In this document: piece by piece, positions 37,955-47,457 of the stretch
Layout: every line of letters starts with the position of its first letter
How positions within the stretch are numbered: position 1 is the stretch's first letter
NCBI RefSeq assembly: GCF_003121705.1
Contig: NZ_PYHR01000002.1
Location: 1,054,001 to 1,118,000, forward strand
DNA: 64,000 nt
Direction of reading: 5' to 3'
From: Serinibacter arcticus
Lineage (GTDB): Bacteria; Actinomycetota; Actinomycetes; Actinomycetales; Beutenbergiaceae
Program-made: the position numbers and the translations under genes
Notes under the pieces: model-generated
The model's input: the letters and a program-made list of their open reading frames with translations, nothing else
Databases searched by the model: none
Told to the model about the DNA's origin: nothing

Positions 37955-39838
37955 ATGCCTCCGGATACCACCCGCTCGGTGCCCGACCGAGACCGCCCCT
38001 CCCCCGCCGCCCCCGACGCCCCGCGCAGCACCGCAGCGACGATGCTGCAGCTCGTGCGGTGGGCGCGACCCGCGATCCCCCGCCTGATCCTCGGCGGCCT
38101 CGGCGCGCTGGGCGCCAGCCTCCTGGCGCTCGCGATCCCGCAGGTCCTGCGCGAGGTGGTCAACGGACCGCTGCTCACCTCGGAGTCCCGCACCGGCGTG
38201 CTCCAGGCCGCCGCCCTCGTGCTGGCCCTCGGCTGCCTCGAGGCGCTGCTCGTGTGGACCCGGCGCGCTCTCATCGCCACCCCGGCCACCACCGCCGAGC
38301 ACGACATGCGCACGTCGCTCTTCGACCACCTGCTCGACCTGCCGATCGCCGTGCACGACCGGTGGTCCGGCGGACAGCTCCTGCAGCGGGCGATGGGCGA
38401 CCTCTCCTCGATCCGCCGCTGGATCGCGTTCGGGATGGTGATGCTCGTCGTCTCCTCGGCGACCATCGTCGTGGGTGTCGTGCTCATGGTGACGACGGCG
38501 TGGCAGCTCGGACTGATCTACCTCCTCGGCGCCGTCCCCATGGTGTGGCTCGGGTTCACCTTCCGCACCGACTACGCCAAGGCCGCGCGGCGCGCGCGGG
38601 ACCAGACCGGGGACCTCGCCGGCACCGTCGAGGAGTCGGTGCACGGCATCCGCGTCCTGAAGGCGTTCGGCCGCGGCGAGGACGCCCTGGGCGACTTCGT
38701 CCGCCAGGCCGACGAGCTGCGCGACACCGAGGTCCACAAAGCGCGGACGCTGGCGCGGGTCTCGCTCGCCGTCACCGCGATCCCGGAGGGCACCCTCGCG
38801 ATCTCGCTCGGTGTCGGCCTCTGGCTCACGGTGCAGGGCGACCTGAGCGTCGGCGCCCTCGTCGGCTTCATGGCGACGGCCGCCGTCGTCAACCGCCCGC
38901 TCGAGGGCCTCGGCCAGCTCCTGGCGACCACCCTGGACGCACGCGCCGCCGCCGACCGCTTCCTCGAGGTGATCGACCAGCCGAACGCGCTCGACGACCC
39001 CGAGCGCCCGGCGACCCTCGGGGAGTCCGGCCCGCGGGGCAGCACGGTCGAGCTGCGCGGCGTCCGCGTCCTGCTGGGCGGACGGGCGGTGCTCGACGGC
39101 GTCGACCTCACCCTCGACCCCGGCCGCACGACGGCGCTGGTGGGGCTGACCGGTTCCGGCAAGTCCACGCTGCTCCAGGTCCTGCCCCGCCTGCTCGACG
39201 TCGACGACGGCGTCGTGGCGATCGACGGCGTCGACGTGCGCCGGGTGCGCCGCGGCGACCTGCGCCGCATCGTCTCCCCCGCCTTCGAGGACCCGGTGCT
39301 GTTCTCCGCGAGCGTGCGGGAGAACGTGCTCCTCGGCGTCGACGAACCCGCGACCACGCAGGAGGAGGCGGCGCAGTCCGAGCTCCTCCGCCGCGCCCTG
39401 GCGGCCGCGCAGGCCGAGTTCGTCGACCAACTGCCCGACGGCGTCGACACGGTCATCGGCGAGGAGGGCATGAGCCTGTCCGGCGGCCAGCGCCAGCGCC
39501 TCGCGCTGGCGCGGGCGATCGCCGCCCGACCGCGTGTCCTCGTGCTGGACGATCCGCTGTCGGCGGTCGACGTCGCCACGGAGACGGCGGCCACCACGGC
39601 GCTGCGCGAGCTGCTGCCGGGGACGACGACGCTGGTGGTCGCCCACCGACCCTCGACCGTGGCGCTGGCCGACCAGGTGGCCGTGCTCCAGGACGGCCGG
39701 ATCAGCGCCGTCGGCCGCCACACCGACCTGCTGCGCAGCAGCGCGCACTACCGGCACGTGATCAGCGACATGGAGACGGCCGAGGACGACGGCGATCCCG
39801 ACGTCGCGGTCGACCTCGCCCCGGAGGTGACCCGATGA
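37955..39838 (+). CDS. Heterodimeric ABC exporter, subunit 1
   Basis: 627 aa: a six-helix type I exporter membrane domain (about 40-340) and an ATPase domain. Walker A GLTGSGKSTLL, signature MSLSGGQRQRLALARAIA, Walker B RVLVLDDPLSAVD. The catalytic Glu after Walker B is replaced by Asp, the mark of a degenerate site, while the LSGGQ signature is canonical. The adjacent gene has the opposite pattern, so the two make one functional ATP site between them. The ATG at 37955 has a GGAGGGGGGAG site about 10 nt upstream; earlier in-frame starts give a Gly/Arg-rich non-conserved leader. Confidence 0.9.
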   Translation: MPPDTTRSVPDRDRPSPAAPDAPRSTAATMLQLVRWARPAIPRLILGGLGALGASLLALAIPQVLREVVNGPLLTSESRTGVLQAAALVLALGCLEALLVWTRRALIATPATTAEHDMRTSLFDHLLDLPIAVHDRWSGGQLLQRAMGDLSSIRRWIAFGMVMLVVSSATIVVGVVLMVTTAWQLGLIYLLGAVPMVWLGFTFRTDYAKAARRARDQTGDLAGTVEESVHGIRVLKAFGRGEDALGDFVRQADELRDTEVHKARTLARVSLAVTAIPEGTLAISLGVGLWLTVQGDLSVGALVGFMATAAVVNRPLEGLGQLLATTLDARAAADRFLEVIDQPNALDDPERPATLGESGPRGSTVELRGVRVLLGGRAVLDGVDLTLDPGRTTALVGLTGSGKSTLLQVLPRLLDVDDGVVAIDGVDVRRVRRGDLRRIVSPAFEDPVLFSASVRENVLLGVDEPATTQEEAAQSELLRRALAAAQAEFVDQLPDGVDTVIGEEGMSLSGGQRQRLALARAIAARPRVLVLDDPLSAVDVATETAATTALRELLPGTTTLVVAHRPSTVALADQVAVLQDGRISAVGRHTDLLRSSAHYRHVISDMETAEDDGDPDVAVDLAPEVTR

Positions 39839-41627
39839 GCGCCCCCGCGTCCCGTCCCGACGAGGCCAACGCCGAGCGCACCGCCGGCGTCCGCGCCTCG
39901 CTGGCGCTCCTCGGCTCCCTCCTGCGGCCAGTCCGTGGCCGGGCGATCCTGCTCGCGCTGACGGTGGCGGGCGCCCAGCTCTCGCTCGCCGCCGGGCCGG
40001 CGCTGGTCTCGTTCGGGATCGACTCCGGGATCCCGGCGCTGCGCGACGGCTCCCCCGTGCCCGCGCTCGCCGCCACGCTCGGCTACGTCGCGCTCGCGGT
40101 GGTGGGCGGCATGCTCAGCGCCGAGACCGTGCGGATGGCCGCCCGCGTCAGCCAGACCATGCTGCTCGACCTGCGCACACGGCTGTTCCGGCACACCCAG
40201 CGCCTCGACCTCGAGTTCCACGAGGGCTACACCTCCGGCCGGATCATCTCGCGCCAGACCTCCGACACCGAGGCGCTGCGCGAGCTGCTCGACGGCGGGG
40301 TCACCACCCTCGCCGCGAGCGGCCTGTCGATGATCTTCACCGCCTCGTTCCTCGTGGTGCTGGACTGGCGCAGCGGGCTGGTGCTGCTGGCCGCGGTCGT
40401 GCCCGGCGGGCTCCTGATCCGCTGGTTCCAGCTGCGCTCCCAGCGCCAGTACACCAAGCAGCGCAACGCCGCCGCCCGCGTGATCGTGCGGTTCGTCGAG
40501 GCCATGACCGGGATGCGGGCCCTGCAGGCGTTCCGCCGCGAGCGGACCGAGTCGGCGCGCTACGAGGTCGTCGCGCAGGGCTACCGCCGCAGCACCGCCG
40601 AGTCCATCCGGCTCTTCGGGCTGCTGGACACCGGGCTGATCCTCATCGGCAACGTGACGGTCGCCGCCGTGCTGGTCGTCGGCGGACTGCGCGTGCTGGC
40701 CGGCGACATCGAGGTCGGGGTGCTCGCGGCCGCGGTCCTGTACGCCAAGCGCTTCTTCGCGCCGCTTGCCCAGATCGGGATCTTCTACAACTCCTTCCAG
40801 TCGGCCGTGGCGGCGCTCGACAAGCTCGCCACGCTGCTGCTGGAGGAGCCGAGCGTGCCTGATCCGGAGCGACCTCGACCGCTGCCCCGGGCGCAGGGCG
40901 AGGTGCGGTTCACCGGCGTCGAGTTCGGCTACGGCCGCGGCGTCTCGGTGCTGCCCGACCTGGACCTGACCATCCCCGCGGGCCAGAACGTCGCCCTCGT
41001 CGGGACGACGGGGCCGGGAAGTCCACGGTGGCCAAGCTCGTGGCCCGGTTCTACGACGTGCGGGCGGGCTCGGTGCGTCTCGACGGCGTGGACGTGCGCG
41101 AGCTGTCGCCCGTGGACCTGCGCCGCGCCGTCGTGATGGTCACGCAGGAGGCCTACCTGTTCTCCGGCTCCGTGGCCGCGAACATCGCGATCGGCAACCC
41201 GGCCGCCTCCCGCCAGCAGGTCGAGGAGGCGGCCCGGACCGTCGGGATCCACCACGTGATCGAGCAGCTCCCGCAGGGCTACGACACCCCGGTCGACACC
41301 CGCGGGGTCCGACTCTCGGCCGGCCAGCGACAGCTCGTCAGCTTCGCCCGGGCGTTCCTGGCTGACCCGGCGGTGCTCGTGCTCGACGAGGCGACCAGCT
41401 CCCTGGACCTGCCGGGCGAGCGCATCGTCCAGGCGGGCCTGCACACGCTGCTCGCGGGCCGCACCTCGATCGTCATCGCCCACCGGCTCTCGACCGTGAT
41501 GGGTGCCGACCGCGTCCTGGTCGTCGAGGCCGGGCGCATCGTCGAGGACGGGTCACCCGCCGAGCTCGCCGCCGGCGACGGACGCTTCGCGGCGCTGCAC
41601 GCGGGCTGGCGCGCGACGCTGGGCTGA
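39835..41627 (+). CDS. Heterodimeric ABC exporter, subunit 2 (frameshifted in this sequence)
   Basis: Membrane domain followed by an ATPase domain; 597 aa after repair. The frame breaks inside Walker A at four G (41010-41013): VALVGTTG in one frame, [17 protein letters not shown] in the next. A fifth G gives the regular GTTGAGKST motif. The rest is intact: [15 protein letters not shown] (Q-loop), signature [17 protein letters not shown] with Ala at the third position, Walker [13 protein letters not shown] with a proper catalytic Glu, H-loop [13 protein letters not shown] overlaps the subunit 1 stop (ATGA). Substrate unknown; relatives export lipids, drugs or peptides. Confidence 0.87.
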
Positions 41628-41668
41628 TCGGCCCTCGCGCCGGCGCCGCCCCGACGGAGGGGCGACCG

Positions 41669-42436
41669 TCAGCCGGAGGTCTCCCGCGCCACCAGGGTGC
41701 TGGTCGCCTGCGCGCGCGGCCGCACGATGACGAGGTCGATGTTCACGTGCGCGGGCCGCGTGAGGGTCCAGGTGATGACGTCGGCGACGTCGTCGGCCAC
41801 GAGCGGCTCCGCGACGCCGGCGTACACGGCGGCGGCGCGGTCGGCGTCGCCGGCGAACCGGTTGAGCGAGAACTCCTCCGTGGCGACCATGCCGGGCGCG
41901 ACCTCGATGATGCGCACGGGTCGGCCGACGAGCTCCTGCCGCAGGGTGAGCGGGATGAGGCGCTCGGCGTGCTTGGCCGCCGTGTAACCACCGCCGCCCG
42001 GGTAGGGCTCGTGCCCCGCGGTCGAGGTGACGACGAGGACGTCTCCCCCGCCGTCGGCCTCCAGGTGCGGCAGCAGCGCCTGGGTCACGCGCAGCGTCCC
42101 CAGCACGTTCATCTCGTACATCCGCGCCCAGTCCTCGGGCGAGCCCGTGGCCACCGGGTCGGCCCCGATCGCGCCGCCGGCATTGTTCACGACGGCGGAG
42201 AGCGGGCCGCCCTCGACGACGGCGGCGGCCAGGCGGGTGACGTCGTCGGCCACGGTGAGGTCCGCCGCGATCCACGTGCAGCCCGTCTCCTCCGCGAGCG
42301 CCTCGAGCCGCTCGACCCGACGCGCGGTCGCGACGACGTCCCACCCGGCTGCGCGCAGGCCCCTGACGGTGGCGGCGCCGATGCCGGTCGAGGCTCCGGT
42401 GACGAGAGCGCGGGGACGGGTCGTGGCGGTGGTCAT
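41669..42436 (-). CDS. Short-chain dehydrogenase/reductase
   Basis: 255 aa classical SDR. Cofactor loop VTGASTGIGAATVRGLRAAG (residues 12-31), ATARRVERL suggesting NADP preference, VVNNAGGAIGADP, catalytic Ser in VVTSTAGHEPYPGG and YxxxK in GYTAAKHAERLIPL. The C-terminal EVAPGMVATEEFSLNRFAGD resembles the YdfG-type 3-hydroxy acid dehydrogenases. Substrate unknown. Convergent with the ABC exporter and 73 nt downstream of the aldo-keto reductase gene. Confidence 0.88.
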   Translation of the reverse strand: MTTATTRPRALVTGASTGIGAATVRGLRAAGWDVVATARRVERLEALAEETGCTWIAADLTVADDVTRLAAAVVEGGPLSAVVNNAGGAIGADPVATGSPEDWARMYEMNVLGTLRVTQALLPHLEADGGGDVLVVTSTAGHEPYPGGGGYTAAKHAERLIPLTLRQELVGRPVRIIEVAPGMVATEEFSLNRFAGDADRAAAVYAGVAEPLVADDVADVITWTLTRPAHVNIDLVIVRPRAQATSTLVARETSG

Positions 42437-42467
42437 GCGGACTCCCGAGGAGGTCGGAGGGGGATGA

Positions 42468-42503
42468 CGAGACCCCGGCCCGCGCGAGCGGACCGGGGTC
42501 TCG
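42468..42503 (-). terminator. Terminator hairpin between the reductase genes
   Basis: CGAGACCCCGG (42468-42478) and CCGGGGTCTCG (42493-42503) form a perfect 11-bp stem, directly after the aldo-keto reductase stop on the minus strand. Confidence 0.75.
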
Positions 42504-42509
42504 ATGGTG

Positions 42510-43355
42510 TCAGGAGTGGGCGGCGGGGCGCCAGTCCATCGTGTCGGGGTCGGGGCCGGTGCGCCCCTCCTCGCCCCGGTCGAGCGCGTCGATCCGGGCG
42601 ATCTGGTCGTCGCTGAGCACGACGTCGCCCGAGGCGAGGTTCTCCACGATCCGCGACGGCGTGACCGACTTCGGCAGGATGATGCGGCCGGCGGCGAGGT
42701 GCCACGCGAGCACCGTCTGCGCGGGGGTGGCGCCGACCTCGGCGGCCACGGCCTCGACGACGGGGTCGCCGAAGAGCTTGCCCGAGGCCAGCGGGGACCA
42801 CGCCTGGACGACGATGCCGCGCGCCTGCGTGTCGGCGACGGCCGGGTTGGCGAAGTACGGGTGGACCTCGATCTGGTTCACGACCGGGGCGACTCCGGTC
42901 GCCTCGATGACGGCGTCGAGGTGGGCGGCGTGGAAGTTGGAGACGCCGATCGAGCGGATCCGCCCGGCGGCCTGCTCCTCGACCAGCACGCGGTAGGCGT
43001 CCACGAACCCCTCGGGGTGCATCGCGAGCGGCCAGTGGATGAGCATGAGGTCGACGTGGTCGGACTGCAGCAGCTCGAGCGTCCGGGCCACCGAGGCGCG
43101 GGTCTCCTCGGGCGCGTGGGCGTTGTTGTTGACCTTGCTGGTGATGTAGACGTCGTCGCGGTTCAGGCTGCTCGCCGCGACGGCGGCACCGACGCCGGCC
43201 TCGTTGCGGTACATCTGCGCCGTGTCGACGTGACGGTAGCCGGCCTCGAGGGCGGCGGCGACGGCGACCTCGGTCTCGTCGGGCTTGACCTGCCAGACCC
43301 CGAAACCGATCTGCGGGATGGTCGTGCCGTCGGACAGTGCGATGGTGCGGGCCAC
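42510..43355 (-). CDS. Aldo-keto reductase
   Basis: 281 aa TIM-barrel NADPH reductase of the AKR5-like bacterial group. IPQIGFGVWQVKPDETEVAV; catalytic Asp/Tyr in GYRHVDTAQMYRNEAGVG; Lys in DVYITSKVNNN; His in VDLMLIHWPLAMHPEG; SIGVSNFHAAHLDAVI; cofactor loop RIILPKSVTPSRIVENL. Relatives reduce 2,5-diketo-gluconate and other carbonyls. GTG at 43355 with a GGAG-type site upstream. Divergent from the F420-0 transporter genes (259-nt gap, no other gene seen in it). Confidence 0.9.
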   Translation of the reverse strand: MARTIALSDGTTIPQIGFGVWQVKPDETEVAVAAALEAGYRHVDTAQMYRNEAGVGAAVAASSLNRDDVYITSKVNNNAHAPEETRASVARTLELLQSDHVDLMLIHWPLAMHPEGFVDAYRVLVEEQAAGRIRSIGVSNFHAAHLDAVIEATGVAPVVNQIEVHPYFANPAVADTQARGIVVQAWSPLASGKLFGDPVVEAVAAEVGATPAQTVLAWHLAAGRIILPKSVTPSRIVENLASGDVVLSDDQIARIDALDRGEEGRTGPDPDTMDWRPAAHS

Positions 43356-43614
43356 GATGGTTCTCCTTCGTCGACATCAGGGACTGCCCCGAGGGGCACC
43401 TCTGGGTCCAACCCCGTCGACGACCGCGTGATTCCCTCGCCCGCGACTTTCCCCCACCCGCGACGAACTAGGCTGGGACGGCAGCCCGGGACGCGATCTC
43501 GCCCCGGTGAGCGGGACCGCGCCTGGCCCGCCACGCTGCACCGGGAGCCGCTGGCCGCTCCCCCCGCCCCGCCGGAGACCCCTCCGGTCCGCGTCGCGCC
43601 CACCAGGAGCACCC

Positions 43615-44738
43615 GTGATCTCTCGCCCCGCCCGTACCGCTGCCCGCAGCCGGGCCACCCTCGTCCCGACCGCCGCGGTCCTGCTCACGACGGCGCTGCT
43701 CGCCTCGTGCGGCGGTGGCACGGCCGACGCCGCGGACGACGGCGAGGCCTCGGCCCCGGCCGACGCCTCGCCGTCGAGCACCCCCACCGACACCGACGCC
43801 ACCACGGAGGCGACCTACGCCCCGTCACCGCCGACAACTGCGGGTTCGAGGTGGCGGTCGAGGCGCCGCCGCAGCGCATCGTCACGATCAAGTCGGCCAT
43901 GACCGACCTCGTCCTCGCCCTCGGCGCGGGCGACCGGCTCGTCGGCGTCGCCTACCAGGACGGTCCCGTCGCCGAGGCCGACGCCGAGCTGGTCGCCGCG
44001 CTGCCCGTGCTCGCCGACCGCGTCCCCACCAACGAGGCCGTCCTCTCGGTCGAGCCCGACCTGGTGCTGGCCGGCTGGGAGTCCAACTTCTCCGCCGACG
44101 GCGCGGGCGAGCGCGCCGCGCTGACCGACCTCGGCGTCACCACCTTCGTGGCCCCGAGCGCGTGCACCACGGCGCCCTACCTGCCCGACCCGCTGACGTT
44201 CGAGGACGTCTTCGACGAGATCACGCAGATCGGGGACCTGCTCGGTCAGCCCGACGAGGCGGCCGAGCTCGTCGCCGCCCAGGAGGCCGAGCTGGAGGTG
44301 CTGCGCGCCGAGCGCGCGAGCGCCCGGGCCGCGAGCGGCGAGGCCGCCACCGGCACCGCCCTGTGGTGGTCGTCCGGCTCGGACACGCCCTACGTCGGCG
44401 CCGGCACCGGCGCGCCGCAGATGATCCTCGACGAGGTCGGCCTGGCGAACGTGGCCGGCGAGCTCGACGGCGGCTGGGGCCCGTACTCGTGGGAGGCGGC
44501 CGCCTCCGCCGACCCCGACGTGATCGTACTGGTCGACGCCGCCTGGAACACCGCCGAGAAGAAGAAGGAGACGCTCGCGGCCAACCCCGTCACGGCCGCG
44601 ATGAGCGCCGTCCAGGAGGAGCGCTACCTCGTCGTCCCGTTCGCCGCGACCGAGGGTGGCGTCCGCAACGTCGAGGCCGTCGCGAGCCTCGACGAGCAGC
44701 TCGCCGCCCTCGCGGGCACGGGGGCCGACACCGAGTGA
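43615..44738 (+). CDS. Putative F420-0 ABC transporter substrate-binding lipoprotein (frameshifted in this sequence)
   Basis: 374 aa after repair. Signal peptide with lipobox LLASC (Cys32), a Ser/Thr/Ala/Asp linker, then a cobalamin/siderophore-type (TroA-fold) binding domain: RIVTIKSAMTDLVLALGAGD, RLVGVAYQDGPV, SVEPDLVLAGWESNFSADG, TTFVAPSACTTAPYLPDPLT. This closely fits the family I know as the proposed F420-0 binding protein (TIGR03868). The frames meet at four C (43820-43823); a fifth C gives an unbroken APVTADNCGFEVAV. GTG at 43615 with AGGAG upstream. First of three overlapping genes. Confidence 0.78.
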
Positions 44739-45853
44739 CCCCTCCGAGCGCGGCGAGCGGGCGGGAGGCGGCGCCCACGACGGCGGGGGCTCCCCCGTCC
44801 GCCGACGCCTGGGCGCGCGCCCGGCACCGGTCGTGGTGGGTGGGGCTCGCCCTCGCCGTCGCGCTCCTCGTCTCCGCGGTCGTCGCGCTCACGCTCGGCC
44901 CGGCCGACATCACGCCGGCCGACATCCTCGGGTCGGCGCGCCACCACCTGGCCAACCTGGTCGGCGCCGCCGCGCCTGCCGACCCGCTCAGCCGGATCCA
45001 GGACGCGATCGTGTGGCAGGGGCGGGCGCCGCGGGTCGTGGCCGCCGTCGGGATCGGTGCCGGGCTGGCCCTGACGGGAACGGTGATGCAGGCGCTGCTG
45101 CGCAACCCGCTGGCCGACCCGTATCTGCTCGGCATCTCCTCCGGCGCGAGCGTCGGCGCCGTCGCGGTCCTCGTGCTCGGCGTCTCGGTCCTGCTGCCGG
45201 TCGCCGCGTTCGCCGGCGCCGTGCTGGCCCTCGCCGCCTCCCTCACGCTCGCCGGCGTCGTCTCGGGCGGCCGGCTCACCCCGGGCCGGACCGTCCTCGC
45301 GGGTGTCGCGGTGGCGCAGGCCTGCTCCGCCGTCACGTCGTTCGTCATCTTCACCTCCGTGCAGGGCGACTCCTACCGCGAGGTGCTCGGCTGGCTCATG
45401 GGAACGCTCGGCGGCGCCACGTGGCGCAGCGCCGTGATCGTGTGGGTGGCGCTCGCCGTCGTCGGCGTCGTGCTGCTCAGCGCCGGCCGCACGCTCGACG
45501 CGTTCGCCTTCGGGGACACCGCGGCCGCAAGCCTGGGCATCCACGTCGCCCGCACGCGCTGGATCCTGCTGGGCCTGGTCGCGCTGCTGGTCGGCGCCAT
45601 GGTGAGCGTGAGCGGGTCGATCGGCTTCGTCGGGCTCGTGGTGCCGCACGCCGTCCGGCTCCTCGTCGGGGCGCGGCACGTCCGCGTGCTGCCGCTCGCC
45701 GTCGGCCTCGGGGCGCTCGTGCTGCTGTGGGCGGACACCGCCGCCCGCATCGTCATCGAGCCGCGCGAGCTTCCCGTCGGCATCCTCACCGCCGCGATCG
45801 GGGCGCCGGTGTTCGCGATCCTGCTCGCCCGTCGTCGGGGAGGGATCGCGTGA
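44735..45853 (+). CDS. Putative F420-0 ABC transporter permease (FecCD/BtuC type)
   Basis: 372 aa with about ten membrane helices. Family segments: QGRAPRVVAAVGIGAGLALT, VMQALLRNPLADPYLLGISS, TLGGATWRSAVI, DTAAASLGIHV and GSIGFVGLVVPHAVRLLVGA, which is the BtuCD coupling region. Such permeases take up chelates or corrinoid-like molecules. Order and overlap with a TIGR03868-like binding protein suggest the TIGR03869 F420-0 permease. GTG overlaps the previous stop (GTGA). Confidence 0.82.
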   Translation: MTPPSAASGREAAPTTAGAPPSADAWARARHRSWWVGLALAVALLVSAVVALTLGPADITPADILGSARHHLANLVGAAAPADPLSRIQDAIVWQGRAPRVVAAVGIGAGLALTGTVMQALLRNPLADPYLLGISSGASVGAVAVLVLGVSVLLPVAAFAGAVLALAASLTLAGVVSGGRLTPGRTVLAGVAVAQACSAVTSFVIFTSVQGDSYREVLGWLMGTLGGATWRSAVIVWVALAVVGVVLLSAGRTLDAFAFGDTAAASLGIHVARTRWILLGLVALLVGAMVSVSGSIGFVGLVVPHAVRLLVGARHVRVLPLAVGLGALVLLWADTAARIVIEPRELPVGILTAAIGAPVFAILLARRRGGIA

Positions 45854-46653
45854 CCGCGCCCCAGGACCCGCCGGCTCCCGACAGCGGATCGGGCCTGGAG
45901 GTCCGCGACGTCACCTGGCGCGTGGAGGCCCGCGCCATCCTCGACGCCGTCCATCTCGCGGGCCCGGCCGGTGGCGTCACCGGGATCCTCGGCCCCAACG
46001 GCTCGGGCAAGTCCTCGCTCCTGCGCGCGCTCGTGGGCGCGCTGCGCCCGGACGCGGGGGCCTGGCTGCTCGACGGCGAGGACCTGCGCCGGCTCTCCCG
46101 TCGCGATCGCGCGCGGCGCCTGGCCATGGTCGAGCAGGAGGCGCCGACCGACGTCGCGCTGACGGTGCTCGACGTCGTGCTGCTCGGCCGCACGCCGCAC
46201 CGCTCACGCTGGAGCACCGACAGCCGCGAGGACGAGGCGCTCGCCCGGGCGTCGCTCGAGCGGTGCGGGGCGCTGGAGCTCGTCGGCCGCGACGTCGCCA
46301 CGCTCTCGGGCGGGGAGCGGCAGCGCGTGCACCTCGCCCGGGCTCTCGCGCAGGAGCCGCGGCTGCTGCTGCTGGACGAGCCGACCAACCACCTCGACGT
46401 CGCCGCCCAGCTGGCGCTGCTGCGGCTGGTGCGCGACCTCGGTGTCACGAGCGTGCTGGTGCTGCACGACCTCAACCAGGCGCTGCGGTGGTGCGACCAC
46501 GTCGTCGTGCTGGCCGAGGGCCGGGTGGTCGCCGCGGGGCGGCCGCTCGACGTGCTGACGCCGGCACTCCTGCGCCAGGTCTACGGCGTCGTGGCCGAGG
46601 TGGTGCGCACCGCCGACGGGCGGCCGGTGCTGGTGCTCGACCCGGCGACGTAG
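45850..46653 (+). CDS. Putative F420-0 ABC transporter ATP-binding protein
   Basis: 267 aa FecE/BtuD-type ATPase. Walker A ILGPNGSGKSSLLRALVGAL, Q-loop VEQEAPTDVALTVLDVVLLG, signature ATLSGGERQRVHLARALAQE, Walker B LLLLDEPTNHLDVAAQ, H-loop LVLHDLNQALRW. It powers the permease encoded upstream (GTGA overlap). Probably the TIGR03873 partner of the proposed F420-0 importer. Ends 21 nt before the convergent deoR-type gene. Confidence 0.82.
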   Translation: MTAPQDPPAPDSGSGLEVRDVTWRVEARAILDAVHLAGPAGGVTGILGPNGSGKSSLLRALVGALRPDAGAWLLDGEDLRRLSRRDRARRLAMVEQEAPTDVALTVLDVVLLGRTPHRSRWSTDSREDEALARASLERCGALELVGRDVATLSGGERQRVHLARALAQEPRLLLLDEPTNHLDVAAQLALLRLVRDLGVTSVLVLHDLNQALRWCDHVVVLAEGRVVAAGRPLDVLTPALLRQVYGVVAEVVRTADGRPVLVLDPAT

Positions 46654-46674
46654 GTCGCCGGGCCGAGCAGCCGG

Positions 46675-47457
46675 TCAGACTCGCGCGACGTCCACGCCGG
46701 CGGCGTCGAACTCCTCCGCCGTCTCGACCTCGAGCGCCTCGTCGGTGATCCAGAGGTCGACGTCGTCGGGGCGGGCGAAGCGGTGGAAGCTCACGATCCC
46801 CGCCTTGGAGGAGTCCGCGAGCACGACGGCGCGGCGCGAGGCCGCGATGAACGCGCGCTTGGTGGCCGCCTCGACGTCGTGCGGCGTGGTGAAGCCGCGG
46901 TGGACGTCCACGCCGTTCGCGCCCAGGAAGGCGACGTCGACGCAGATGTCCTGCAGCGCGTGCTCGGCCCAGTCCCCCACGGCCGCGCCGGTGCGCCGGC
47001 GGATCCGACCGCCGAGCAGGAAGATCGAGACGCTCGAGCGCTGGTGCAGGGCGGCCGCGATCGCGACCGAGTTCGTCACGACCGTGAGCTCGGCGTGCTC
47101 GGGGATCAGCTCGGCGAGGGCGACCGTGGTGCTGCCAGCGTCGAGGAGGATCGTGCCGTCCTGCGGGAGCTCCTCGAGCGCGCGGCGCGCGATGCGCGCC
47201 TTCTGCTCGGCGGAGCGCTCCATCCGACGCTCGAGCGTGGGCTCCACGCCGAGGCGCTCCACCGGGAGCGCCCCGCCGTGGACCCGACGGACCAGACCGC
47301 GCCGTTCCAGCGCGGTCAGGTCCCGCCGCACGGTCTCGGGGGTCACCTGGAGGGTCTCGGCGAGCACGCCGACCTCCACGCGCCCCTGGGACCGGGCGAG
47401 CTCGAGGATCGTGTGCTGCCGCTCAGGTGCGTACATCGCGAGCGGCGTCTGGGTCAC
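46675..47457 (-). CDS. DeoR-family transcriptional regulator of the polyol genes
   Basis: 260 aa, uninterrupted. HTH RVEVGVLAETLQVTPETVRR and RRGLVRRVHGGALPVERLGV are followed by the effector domain (ILLDAGSTTVALAELIPE, LTVVTNSVAIAAALH, IFLLGGRIRRRTGAAVGDWA, FLGANGVDVHRGFTTPHD, VVLADSSKAGIVSFHRFA). These regulators are inactivated by phosphorylated sugars or polyols. GTG at 47457 overlaps the dehydrogenase stop (GTGA); ATG at 47436 is a possible shorter start. Likely represses the dehydrogenase and the divergent mtlA. Confidence 0.9.
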   Translation of the reverse strand: MTQTPLAMYAPERQHTILELARSQGRVEVGVLAETLQVTPETVRRDLTALERRGLVRRVHGGALPVERLGVEPTLERRMERSAEQKARIARRALEELPQDGTILLDAGSTTVALAELIPEHAELTVVTNSVAIAAALHQRSSVSIFLLGGRIRRRTGAAVGDWAEHALQDICVDVAFLGANGVDVHRGFTTPHDVEAATKRAFIAASRRAVVLADSSKAGIVSFHRFARPDDVDLWITDEALEVETAEEFDAAGVDVARV

